This document shows positions 10,409 to 18,283 of a stretch of 64,000 nt of DNA, piece after piece (positions within the stretch are counted from its first letter, which is position 1; the number at the start of each line of letters is the position of its first letter). Source of the DNA: Cognataquiflexum nitidum (GTDB taxonomy: Bacteria; Bacteroidota; Bacteroidia; Cytophagales; Cyclobacteriaceae). The notes under the pieces were generated by a model that was not told the DNA's origin, searched no databases, and worked only from the letters and a program-made list of their open reading frames with translations. The translations under genes and the position numbers were made by a program. The stretch is from the NCBI RefSeq assembly GCF_022538055.1, contig NZ_JAKZAM010000002.1:1-64000 (forward strand). Reading direction: 5' to 3'.

Positions 10409-11509
10409 ATGAACCTCCTCATCGCCCCAAATGCTTTCAAAGGAACGATTGAAGCTGACGAAGCGGCGGAGATTATTGGGAATGCGATATTGGGAAAAAT
10501 GCAAGATGCGAATCTGACGGTTTGCCCGATCGCGGATGGTGGGGATGGAACTTGTTTTTTATTGGGAAAGGCCTTGAACCTGCAGCAGGTTTTTGAAATT
10601 GCCTTAGATCCTTTAGGAAGGCCGATGCAGGGATTTTACTTTTTTGATCCTAGGCAAAAGACAGCTTACCTGGATGTTTCCACCGTTTCCGGAATCAAAT
10701 CATTAAAACCTCACGAGCGAAATCCTTGGATTACAGGCACATTCGGAACTGGGGAACTGATCAAAAAGGCTGCAGACTCCGGTGCCGAACATATCATTTT
10801 GGGATTGGGAGGAAGTGCGACAGTGGACCTAGGGATCGGGATTTTGAGAGGTTTGGGTTTTTTGTTTTTGGATGAAAAAGGAAGGGAAATCCCGGTTTTT
10901 TCAGAAGGTTTTATTTCCAAAATCCGATTTATACAAAGCCCGATACCAAAACCAAACTTCAAATTTACCTGCCTCTGTGATGTGAACAACCATTTTTTCG
11001 GACCCTCAGGTGCTATTCCGGTTTTTGGTCCCCAAAAGGGTTTAAAGTTGGAAGACCTTGAAAAGTTTGAAAATGAGTGTTCCAAGATCTTGGAATTAAT
11101 GGCAAAAAAATCAGGAAAGCAATTGGCAGACATAGAAAGTTTTGGTGCTGCGGGAGGAATTGCCTTTGGGCTTTCATTCTTTTTTCCGGTGGAGATAGAG
11201 ATGGGCGCAAAATGGTTTTTTGAAAAAGTCGGTATCGAATCCAAGATCAAATCTGCTGACATTATCATCACCGGAGAAGGTAAATTTGACTCCCAATCCG
11301 CGTCGGGAAAAGGGAGTTTTGAGCTGCTTCAGCTTGCAAAAAAACATGATAAGGAAACAGTTTTGATCACCTCAGGAAAAGGTGGAAAAGATTCGGGTTT
11401 TGATCGGGTGATCCAATTGCCGGAGCTGGATTTTAACAGCAAAGGATTTATTGATATAGCAAAGATGAATTTATTTAATGCAGTCAAATCCAAAATGTGG
11501 AATTTTTAA
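10409..11509 (+). CDS. Glycerate kinase (GlxK/GarK family)
   Basis: This 366-residue cytosolic kinase phosphorylates D-glycerate with ATP, linking glyoxylate or sugar-acid breakdown to glycolysis. Family motifs are seen in order: MNLLIAPNAFKGT at the N-terminus, CPIADGGDGT near residue 41, a long GLGGSATVDLGIG loop near residue 133, and ITGEGKFDSQSASGKG near residue 288. The length is near the family norm of 370-380. ATG 10409 is supported by the conserved N-terminus. The leader is an ACAAC-word tract. No other glycerate-pathway gene is adjacent. Bases 11510-11799 between this and the next gene contain only a weak hairpin (TCAGGG/CCCTGA near 11714). Confidence 0.94.
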   Translation: MNLLIAPNAFKGTIEADEAAEIIGNAILGKMQDANLTVCPIADGGDGTCFLLGKALNLQQVFEIALDPLGRPMQGFYFFDPRQKTAYLDVSTVSGIKSLKPHERNPWITGTFGTGELIKKAADSGAEHIILGLGGSATVDLGIGILRGLGFLFLDEKGREIPVFSEGFISKIRFIQSPIPKPNFKFTCLCDVNNHFFGPSGAIPVFGPQKGLKLEDLEKFENECSKILELMAKKSGKQLADIESFGAAGGIAFGLSFFFPVEIEMGAKWFFEKVGIESKIKSADIIITGEGKFDSQSASGKGSFELLQLAKKHDKETVLITSGKGGKDSGFDRVIQLPELDFNSKGFIDIAKMNLFNAVKSKMWNF

Positions 11510-11799
11510 CCTTTTATGATTCTTGACTTTTTTGCTTTCTAAATACAGGGATAATTTTAGATTTTTTTCATTGTCACTCGCTGCCTTATTTCTTAAAAAT
11601 CAAATTGGATAATTAATTTGAAGGCAGTATGTTTACTAATATCTTAACTAATTAATTTCAATAACCTCCAGCTCCTAAAGGAGAGAAAGACCAAGGATTT
11701 AAAAAGAAAATCGTCAGGGTAAAATCCCTGAATCCCGAAATCATTATCACTGAAAGTTTTAGCGGTTGATAATTTTACACTTTATGAAAATTTTTGATT

Positions 11800-12618
11800 A
11801 TGGCAAGGAGTAAAATTCTAAATATTGACGGTGTAGAAATTTCAATAATATCCAAACATAAAGACGATTTCATCTCACTGACGGATATGGCTAGAAGCCA
11901 ATTACAGGAAGTGGTAATCATAAAATGGCTGAGCCTCAAAAGCACCATCGAATATTTAGGAGAGTGGGAGGCACTGTACAATCCTGATTTTAATTATACC
12001 GAATTCGGTACAATTAAAAACGCATCCGGAAGCAACAATTTCGTGCTATCGGTTAAGAATTGGATCGAATTGACCAATGCTATCGGTATTACTGCAAAAG
12101 CCGGAAGATATGGAGGTACGTACGCACACAAGGATATCGCTTTCCATTTTGGAATTTGGATCAGTCCAAAATTCCAACTTCTCCTAGTGAAGGAGTACCA
12201 ACGTCTGAAAGAACAAGAAAGCGACCGCCAAAAACTTGAATGGAACTTCCATCGGACCCTTGCCAAAGTTAATTATCACATCCATACAGATGCCATCAAA
12301 GAAAATCTGATTCCTACTGAAATCAGTAAACAACAGGCATCATTTATCTATGCCACTGAAGGGGATGTGTTGAATATGGCCCTTTTTGGGAAAACAGCTA
12401 AGCAATGGCGGGATGAAAATCCTGATGAAAAAGGAAATATCATGGATTTTGCCACAATTGAACAACTGGTGGTTTTATCCAATATGGAAAGTACCAACGC
12501 CCTTCTAATCCATCAGGGCATAACCCAAATTGACAGACTTTTACAACTTAACAAAATGGCCATCACCCAGATGAAATCGCTTTTAGGTCATCAAGAATCA
12601 ATAAAGAAATTAAAATGA
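11800..12618 (+). CDS. KilA-N domain protein
   Basis: This is a 272-residue protein with an N-terminal KilA-N domain, a DNA-binding module common in phage antirepressors and also found alone on bacterial chromosomes. Domain features are FISLTDMARS near residue 24, then WLSLKSTIEYLGEWE, and a C-terminal block with GRYGGTYAHKDIAFHFG and SPKFQLLLVKEYQRL (about residues 100-145). The remaining 130 residues are helical and of unknown fold. ATG 11800 is chosen over a TTG two codons upstream. No phage genes surround it, so it may be an isolated prophage relic or a resident regulator. The function is unknown. Confidence 0.85.
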   Translation: MARSKILNIDGVEISIISKHKDDFISLTDMARSQLQEVVIIKWLSLKSTIEYLGEWEALYNPDFNYTEFGTIKNASGSNNFVLSVKNWIELTNAIGITAKAGRYGGTYAHKDIAFHFGIWISPKFQLLLVKEYQRLKEQESDRQKLEWNFHRTLAKVNYHIHTDAIKENLIPTEISKQQASFIYATEGDVLNMALFGKTAKQWRDENPDEKGNIMDFATIEQLVVLSNMESTNALLIHQGITQIDRLLQLNKMAITQMKSLLGHQESIKKLK

Positions 12619-12707
12619 AAGAAAAAGACCTAAAATATAAACTTCAGCAAAATTTAAATTGGCTATCTGGGTGATGCTTTAACTTAGGGCAGTCCAAAGT
12701 GAAATAA

Positions 12708-14486
12708 TCAAAACCATTCCCCTTTCATCTCTATGGTCACCCTATCATCTGAAACCAGTCTTTTGCCAAGACCATCCATTTTGACAAGCTCGTATTCGAA
12801 GAAATACCGCATGGCCATCAGTTTTCCCTTGTAGAAATCAGTTTCAGTACTTCCTACATCCAAAGCTTGCTGTGCGGTGATTCCCTGCCCCAGCCATTGC
12901 CATGAGATGGTCAGGATGCCGATGTATTCCAGGTAAAGCGAGGCATCTGCGAGAAACTCTTCCGGATTTTGGGAAGCTTTCCCAAATAAATGAAAGCTCG
13001 TCTGCTGCGCTCGTTGGAGGTATTTTTCTAGTTTTTCAGCAAATGGAATCAGGTTGGTGCGTTTTTTTGCGGAGCTTATGGTTTTCATGATTTCAGCAGC
13101 AAACAGCTGAAGGGCTTTTCCTTCCTGCATCAATACTTTTCTTCCCAAAAGATCCAATCCATGAATCCCCGTCGTCCCCTCATGGATGGGATGGATGCGT
13201 GCCTCTCGGTAATATTGTTCTACCGGAAAGTCAGTCGTATAACCAGCACCTCCTAAAACCTGCACCGCGGCAGATGTTGTCAGACAGCACATTTCTGAAG
13301 GGTAGGATTTGGCAATAGGTGTCAGCAGGTCAAGCAATAATGATGCTTCTTCTTTTTCATTTCCATCAGCGACATGGACCAGATCTCCCAATTTGGCACA
13401 GAACAACAAAAGAGAAAGTGCACCTTCCGTCACCGATTTTTGGAACAGGAGCATGCGTTTCACATCTGCATGACCGATGATCGGGATTTGTGGTTTTGAT
13501 GGGTCTTTCTCAGTGATTTTACGTCCCTGAGGCCTCTCCTTGGCATAAGCAAGGGAAGATTGGAAAGCAGCAGTGCCAATGGCAGCAGCATTCATCCCGA
13601 CTCCGACCCGAGCTTCATTCATCATCTGAAACATGTAGGACAATCCCTTATTGGCCTCTCCGACAAGGTAACCTTCAGTACCGTCATTTGATCCGATCAT
13701 CAGGTGGGCTATCGGTGCTCCTTTATAGCCCATCTTGTGGTAAATTCCTTCCGTAAGCACATCATTTGGTTGATTGTCCGTAATTCGTTTTTGGGGAACA
13801 ACAAACAAAGAAATCCCTTTGACTCCGGCCGGGGCGCCTTTGATACGGGCGAGCATAAGGTGGATAACGTTTTCACAGGCATCATGGTCTCCACAGGAAA
13901 TGTATATTTTTTGGCCTTGGATTTTATAAACACCTTTCTTCTCAGTTGGAATTGCCATTGTACTGAGGTCAGTGAGCGAAGAACCTGCATCCGGTTCGGT
14001 GAGCGCCATGGTTCCCTGCCATTTACCATTGTACATCTTTGGTGTGAAGGTGTCGATCAGCTGCTGACTGGCAAAAGTACGGATAAGGTTGGCAGCACCT
14101 GTAGTCAAAAAAGGATAAACAGAACTTGAATAATTGGCTGCCTGAAAAATAAATCCTGTCGCCTGATGTATTGTATTTGGAAGCTGCTGTCCTCCTTCTT
14201 TATAGCTAAAGGTGGCATTGATCCAACCGTCCTCCCCAAACTGCCGGACAATCTTTTTCATGCCTTCATGCACTTGGATTTTCCCTCCGATAAGCTGTGG
14301 TTCATTCCTGTCCATGTCAGTCAGCAAAGGAAAAAGGGAAGTCACAGCAATCTGATCGGCTGCCTCCAAAACCATTTGGAAAGTTTCCTGACTGTGGTCT
14401 TCGAAGTATTTGAACCGGGTCAGGTCTAGTACTTGTAGGTTTTCGAAAAGCTGGAATTGAAGGTCACGTTTGGAGTAGAAGGGCAT
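12708..14486 (-). CDS. Acyl-CoA dehydrogenase (long form with C-terminal extension)
   Basis: This 592-residue flavoprotein catalyses alpha,beta-dehydrogenation of acyl-CoA in beta-oxidation. FAD/substrate segments are visible as ALTEPDAGSSLTDLSTMA, then ISCGDHD, the ARVGVGMNAAAIGTAAFQ helix, and LGGAGYTTDFPVEQYYREAR. The IHEGTTGIHGLDLLGRK segment carries the glutamate expected to act as catalytic base. The last 140 residues form the extra helical domain of the 590-600 residue class. The ATG at 14486 (MPFYSKRD) is preferred; upstream in-frame codons lie in an ACAAC-word leader tract and encode a Thr/Ile-rich nonsense extension. It is transcribed alone or with the upstream acetyltransferase. 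Confidence 0.94.
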   Translation of the reverse strand: MPFYSKRDLQFQLFENLQVLDLTRFKYFEDHSQETFQMVLEAADQIAVTSLFPLLTDMDRNEPQLIGGKIQVHEGMKKIVRQFGEDGWINATFSYKEGGQQLPNTIHQATGFIFQAANYSSSVYPFLTTGAANLIRTFASQQLIDTFTPKMYNGKWQGTMALTEPDAGSSLTDLSTMAIPTEKKGVYKIQGQKIYISCGDHDACENVIHLMLARIKGAPAGVKGISLFVVPQKRITDNQPNDVLTEGIYHKMGYKGAPIAHLMIGSNDGTEGYLVGEANKGLSYMFQMMNEARVGVGMNAAAIGTAAFQSSLAYAKERPQGRKITEKDPSKPQIPIIGHADVKRMLLFQKSVTEGALSLLLFCAKLGDLVHVADGNEKEEASLLLDLLTPIAKSYPSEMCCLTTSAAVQVLGGAGYTTDFPVEQYYREARIHPIHEGTTGIHGLDLLGRKVLMQEGKALQLFAAEIMKTISSAKKRTNLIPFAEKLEKYLQRAQQTSFHLFGKASQNPEEFLADASLYLEYIGILTISWQWLGQGITAQQALDVGSTETDFYKGKLMAMRYFFEYELVKMDGLGKRLVSDDRVTIEMKGEWF

Positions 14487-14489
14487 GGT

Positions 14490-14820
14490 CTTTTTAATGG
14501 TTATAATGGTTGTAATTGTTATAGTGGTTGGAAATGTTGTCTGGTTTTCGTTGTTGTCGGGTTTTCGGGTTGTTATTGTTGTCGGCTTCCCCGTCATTCT
14601 GAACCGCAGCCTGCGAAGGTGAAGAATCTCTCTTTGCTGAGATACTTCTCCGCCGCGGCGGATCAGTGTGACGATCCAGTTTGTCAGGTTTTCAAGTTTT
14701 TGAAAATCCGTTTGCATCTTGACATCAGCTTTAGGGAGGGACTTGACAACAGATTTAGCGGACAACTCGACAACCTTTTCACCTGCGAGACAACAGCTTT
14801 AGCGGACAGCCTGACAACAC
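14490..14820 (-). repeat. ACAAC/GACAAC degenerate leader tract, interrupted by a dispersed repeat
   Basis: On the coding (minus) strand the region before the acyl-CoA dehydrogenase start is made of AACAATTACAACCATTATAACC words, then CCCGACAACAACG and TTGTCGAGTTGTC-like words. The middle (14593-14674) is replaced by a copy of a dispersed palindromic element. No gene is present in these 349 bases. Confidence 0.78.
14593..14674 (+). repeat. Dispersed palindromic element (GTCATTCTGAACCG...GTGTGACG), copy 1
   Basis: The element starts CGTCATTCTGAACCGCAGCC and ends GATCAGTGTGACGA, with GAAGAATCTC inside and a self-complementary CCGCCGCGGCGG segment. An inverted copy is at 57187-57264. Elements with the same CGTCATTCTGA ends are, from memory, common dispersed intergenic repeats in Bacteroidota. 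Confidence 0.8.
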
Positions 14821-14834
14821 GAAGTAATAACTTT

Positions 14835-15401
14835 TTAAACCAAACTCCGGATCACTTTACATGGATTTCCTGCGGCAATGACATCATCGGGAATATCTTT
14901 GGTGACTACAGATCCTGCGCCTATGATAGACCTCGAACCGATGCTGACTCCCGGACAAATTACCGAAGAACCACCGATCCAAACATCATCTCCGACCGTG
15001 ATGGGTTTGCCATATTCTGCCAAAGTTCCTCTTTCTTTGAAATCGGTGGGGTGGGTAGCAGCATAGAATTGGACATTCGGGGCGATCATTACCCTGCTTC
15101 CAAGAGTTACCGGCGTCACATCCAAAACTATGCAGTTGAAGTTGAAAAACACGTCATCGCCTGCCGTGATATTATAGCCGTAGTCACAAAAGAAGGGCGG
15201 TTCAATCCAAAAGTTCTTGCCTTTCTTACCGATCAGTTTGGCAAGAATACTTTCCCGCAATTCCGTTTCGTCGGGATTAGAATCATTGAGTTGCTTGGTC
15301 AATTGCCTTGCATGGAGTCTTTCTGCAACCAATTCCGGATCTGAAGCAAAATACAATTCGCCGGCAAGCATTTTTTCTTTTTCGGATTTTAAAGAAGACA
15401 T
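14835..15401 (-). CDS. Maltose/galactoside O-acetyltransferase-like sugar acetyltransferase
   Basis: This 188-residue left-handed beta-helix acetyltransferase of the Maa/LacA/NodL group transfers acetyl from acetyl-CoA to a sugar hydroxyl. The N-terminal helical cap (MLAGELYFASDPEL) is typical. It is followed by FWIEPPFFCDYGYNI, hexapeptide-repeat coils, AATHP with the expected catalytic histidine, and VWIGGSSVICPGVSIG. The C-terminus GAGSVVTKDIP then GNPCKVIR is characteristic. The length matches the family exactly. It lies upstream of the acyl-CoA dehydrogenase on the same strand but is separated by about 350 nt of repeats, so co-transcription is uncertain. The sugar acceptor is not readable. 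Confidence 0.93.
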   Translation of the reverse strand: MSSLKSEKEKMLAGELYFASDPELVAERLHARQLTKQLNDSNPDETELRESILAKLIGKKGKNFWIEPPFFCDYGYNITAGDDVFFNFNCIVLDVTPVTLGSRVMIAPNVQFYAATHPTDFKERGTLAEYGKPITVGDDVWIGGSSVICPGVSIGSRSIIGAGSVVTKDIPDDVIAAGNPCKVIRSLV

Positions 15402-15500
15402 GAGATTTGAGACGTGAGATTTGAGAATAAATAGAGTGGAAATAGATTGAAATATGGTAGAAATAAATTGAAATACGATGGAAATAGGGTAGAAAAGGAT
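15402..15500 (-). repeat. TATTTCAA/TATTTCCA word tract in the acetyltransferase leader
   Basis: On the coding strand the leader reads as repeated CTATTTCCATCG, TATTTCAATTTATTTC and CAAATCTCACGTCTCAAATC words that end at the ATG. G is nearly absent. The word matches the tracts at 8394-8490 and 57283-57345. Confidence 0.75.
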
Positions 15501-15579
15501 ATTTATAGATATTGGTTATTAATGGATATTGGATTCGAGTAGGATTTGGAATTGTCCGCTTGAATCATTTTAATATTTC

Positions 15580-15666
15580 GCTGAAAGCGTATTTCGCAAA
15601 GCATATTTCAATTGTACATCCATCTTTTTAATAAGCTGAAAGCGTATTTGGCAAAGCCTGTTTCTA
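15580..15666 (+). repeat. Two direct copies of a 32 bp motif, 55 bp apart
   Basis: Copies at 15580-15611 and 15635-15666 share GCTGAAAGCGTATTT then GCAAAGC, with about 28 of 32 positions identical. They lie between the acetyltransferase start and the DinB-like gene stop. No function is recognised. Confidence 0.75.
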
Positions 15667-15680
15667 CCATATATCCCTTC

Positions 15681-16217
15681 CTATAATAATTTTTTTGCCT
15701 GATCAAGGTGTCGTTGTTCATGGGCTACGATGATGTCAATTGCCTTTTCGAGTGAATAGACTATCAATTTGTTGGCAGGAGAATGGATGATGGTCTTTTT
15801 TTCAAAAAACGGTTCTAATTCAATTATCCATTTTTTGAGTTCTTCTTGGTGGTTCTGAAACCTTTCCAATACGGTCGCATCTCCCTTTGTCACTTTTGGC
15901 TCCCAAAGCGGGAAAGTCTTGGCTTTTTTCTTTCCTCCATCAGAAACTGATTTTAAAATTAAGTTGCCGAAGAGATTAGAAAAATAGGGAAATTTTGAAA
16001 TGAAAGCGCCCTGAAAACTCCCGTGTTTCAATTTTTTAAAAATTGGAAAATAGGTTCGATTAATGGTAATGAGGTGTTCAAAGTTCTCGGCTATGCTCCA
16101 GGTTTCTGGATTGGGTTTGAGGTGCATTTCCTCTACCGAAAGTGTAATGAAGATATCGATAGTTTCACGGGTTATGTTATCTATGGAATCAATCCATTTT
16201 TCAATCTGCGCTGTCAT
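15681..16217 (-). CDS. DinB-like (DinB_2 superfamily) protein
   Basis: This 178-residue four-helix-bundle protein is of the DinB/YfiT-like superfamily, whose members bind a divalent metal through three histidines; many act in thiol transfer or stress responses. The conserved start is seen as WIDSIDNITRETIDIF, then NPETWSIAENFEHLITIN near residue 40. HEQRHLDQAKKLL at the C-terminus supplies the last His-x3-His pair (HEQRH). Histidines in the EHL and HEQRH motifs are the expected metal ligands. Its start lies 1 nt after the stop of the ceramidase-like gene, so the two are in one operon. The function is unknown. Confidence 0.8.
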   Translation of the reverse strand: MTAQIEKWIDSIDNITRETIDIFITLSVEEMHLKPNPETWSIAENFEHLITINRTYFPIFKKLKHGSFQGAFISKFPYFSNLFGNLILKSVSDGGKKKAKTFPLWEPKVTKGDATVLERFQNHQEELKKWIIELEPFFEKKTIIHSPANKLIVYSLEKAIDIIVAHEQRHLDQAKKLL

Positions 16218-16218
16218 T

Positions 16219-17490
16219 TCAATTGGGTAGTTGGGTGTTATTTTGCTTGGAAAGCTTGGTAAGTTCTTCCATCAATATATTGCCTGTTTCCTTTCCTAAA
16301 GACATTCTTGTCAAATAGGGGGCATGCGGAAGGTTTGGATTTTCAAAATAGCTTGGTTTGACGATATATCCCAAAGCATCCTGACTTAATCCAAGGATAA
16401 ATTTTGGGCCCTCAGGCATAAGTTCTTTGGTTTTCATCCCATAGATGGGCGCTGTTTCACCCGGATGGCTTGCAAATGTAGCTTCCCCAATAGAAAACCA
16501 AACCACTTCTGATTCGATGACCTCGGTGACTTTTCTATCTACAATGATTCCGGCTGCCGAAAGTTGCTGCCAAGCCTCATTCATAACCGGGAAAATGACT
16601 GTTTGACTTCGAAAGTTCAGATTGGATTTGGATAAAGTTTTTGGTTCCAATAGGGAAGCAGTCGCTGATAAAGCCAATTCTTGCCCTCTTTGCAAGGCTT
16701 TTTGATAACCACCATCTTTGTCGGTAGGCTGTATCCATCCTCCGATCGCACCTTGGAGAAAAAGATGCTCTCCGCCCCATTTTTTTTCCATTTCTTTGTA
16801 AAATCCTGCTAAGTAATCAGCCGAAACCTCTGAATAAACAGCATCCATATAAGTTGGGTGACAGGCAAAATTTGTCAAGGTGACTATGTTTTTTTGGTTC
16901 TTGTCCAGAAACTGTAACACCGTGACGGACCTGTCGATTTCCTCCTGACAGATATTGGCAACCCAATCTTCTCCAAATTCATTTTGACCATACCTGATGG
17001 TGCTTTCCTGTAGGTTTTTGGAAGCTTTATGAATCTGTTCGGCAACAGTCTGAATCAAAAAATCCATGTATTCCTTGTTGACACCGCTTTCTGAGAAATC
17101 TTTTCCCCAAAGCCCGACGACATCAGGCCCTGAATGGGTATGTGTGGAACTGATGACAATATTTTCAGGAGAAAAAGGAATATCGAATTCCATTTGGGCA
17201 GTTTGTTCTCTGATTTTTTGTAAGTCCTGAAACAGCAATCCGATGCAATCCAAGGTGACCAATGCCATTGATTTTTCACCGTCATGAAGCACAACAGCTT
17301 TGGCATAAAGGCTATCCAAAACGCCTGTAAAGGTTCTGTTTTGTTTGTCTCCTGCGATGAAGGAACCAATAGGAGGGTTGATGTTTTCCTTGGATACACC
17401 GACTTGGAGTTGGGGAATTTTGTTGTTTTGGCAAGAGGTAACAAAAAGTAACAATCCCACCCAACAGAAAATTAAATTTTGCTTTGTCAT
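16219..17490 (-). CDS. Neutral/alkaline ceramidase N-terminal-domain lipoprotein
   Basis: This 423-residue exported protein has a lipoprotein signal (LLFVTSCQNN, lipid Cys near residue 20) and the catalytic domain of neutral/alkaline non-lysosomal ceramidases. Visible motifs are VGVSKENINPPIGS at the start, SSTHTHSGPDVVGLWG (zinc-binding His pair near residue 115), and FACHPTYM near residue 207. Family members hydrolyse N-acyl bonds in ceramide; many Bacteroidota paralogues have no proven substrate. Bacteroidota make sphingolipids, so a lipid role is plausible. The protein lacks the C-terminal domain of full ceramidases. The gene starts 11 nt after the toxin gene stop and ends 1 nt before the DinB-like gene. 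Confidence 0.85.
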   Translation of the reverse strand: MTKQNLIFCWVGLLLFVTSCQNNKIPQLQVGVSKENINPPIGSFIAGDKQNRTFTGVLDSLYAKAVVLHDGEKSMALVTLDCIGLLFQDLQKIREQTAQMEFDIPFSPENIVISSTHTHSGPDVVGLWGKDFSESGVNKEYMDFLIQTVAEQIHKASKNLQESTIRYGQNEFGEDWVANICQEEIDRSVTVLQFLDKNQKNIVTLTNFACHPTYMDAVYSEVSADYLAGFYKEMEKKWGGEHLFLQGAIGGWIQPTDKDGGYQKALQRGQELALSATASLLEPKTLSKSNLNFRSQTVIFPVMNEAWQQLSAAGIIVDRKVTEVIESEVVWFSIGEATFASHPGETAPIYGMKTKELMPEGPKFILGLSQDALGYIVKPSYFENPNLPHAPYLTRMSLGKETGNILMEELTKLSKQNNTQLPN

Positions 17491-17501
17491 TGAATGAAAA
17501 T

Positions 17502-17891
17502 TTATTGTAGATGGATGCTGATCAATTCGATATTCTTTACCCTTTCAAAATGTTTTTTGTTAAGTGTAGCAATTTTAAGTTTTGAAGCTATCGCTGATCC
17601 ACTTATGAAAATATCCTCGATGTCAATCAACTTATTTTTTGATTTCAAATCCTTATAAATTTTGACAGATTCTTGAAGACAATTTTCATCAAAAGGAATT
17701 ACCATAATCTTATCAAAAAATGAGTTCCAAAATATGATTTGAGTTTCATTACTCCCGACGAAAATCTCATATTTAGTCAAAATTGAAACTGCAAAAGAGG
17801 TATATGATTTTGTTAAATTGAAAAACACAGATTTTGATTTTTCTTTTTTTCTAAAGTACTCAATTAAAATTCCTGTGTCTAACATTATCAT
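17502..17891 (-). CDS. PIN-domain ribonuclease toxin (VapC family)
   Basis: This 129-residue PIN-domain protein is the toxin of a type II pair; VapC-type toxins cut specific RNAs. The acidic Mg-binding residues are Asp5 (MLDTGILIEYF), Glu42 (TKYEIFVG) and Asp93 in IDIEDIFISG, and Asn111 lies in the ATLNKKHFERV motif. An ATG at 17903 is possible. ATG 17891 is preferred because GGAGG sits 5 nt before it and because it overlaps the antitoxin stop as ATGA. The catalytic set is complete, so the toxin should be active. It is followed after 11 nt by the ceramidase-like gene. Confidence 0.92.
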   Translation of the reverse strand: MIMLDTGILIEYFRKKEKSKSVFFNLTKSYTSFAVSILTKYEIFVGSNETQIIFWNSFFDKIMVIPFDENCLQESVKIYKDLKSKNKLIDIEDIFISGSAIASKLKIATLNKKHFERVKNIELISIHLQ

Positions 17892-18184
17892 TTTATCCTC
17901 CATTTGTTGGTGTGTTTTTTTGTCTCTAAAAATTCAGCATACTGAGCATCGGTCATAATCGGACCTGAAAGCAAAAATTCTTGAAATTCCGTGTGAGAAG
18001 GTTTTTCTTTATTTTGAATAATATTTTTCAATTCATCAATCAAAATGTTAATTTGATTTTCAGATAAACCATTGGCCTTATCCAATATTTCTAGGATATC
18101 CTTTCTAGTGTTGGATTTTGAATATTCTACCACAGGTTCATTTACCAGATTTTCACTTTTCTCTTTACTCGAATCATTTTCCAT
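17888..18184 (-). CDS. Antitoxin partner of the PIN toxin
   Basis: This 98-residue acidic, largely helical protein precedes the VapC-type toxin and overlaps it by 4 nt (ATGA). The N-terminus is rich in Ser, Glu and Lys and probably disordered. The C-terminal 30 residues (EFLLSGPIMTDAQYAEFLE, then KKHTNKWRIK) look like the toxin-binding tail seen in Bacteroidota antitoxins paired with PIN toxins. No AbrB, RHH or Phd/YefM DNA-binding motif is obvious. The assignment rests on operon position, size and tail. The 99 bases between it and the divergent ABC exporter hold no clear palindrome. Confidence 0.82.
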   Translation of the reverse strand: MENDSSKEKSENLVNEPVVEYSKSNTRKDILEILDKANGLSENQINILIDELKNIIQNKEKPSHTEFQEFLLSGPIMTDAQYAEFLETKKHTNKWRIK

Positions 18185-18283
18185 AAATTAAATTTAATGA
18201 AAAATTTCTTTTTTCTAAAAGCTTACTACAAAGAACTTATCGCCCCTTCATTGTTGTTGAAACCTGATTTTTAACCCATAATC

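Noticed and set aside
11800..12618. Prophage region around the KilA-N gene
   Set aside because: No integrase, capsid, tail or lysis genes are near; both neighbours are metabolic genes.
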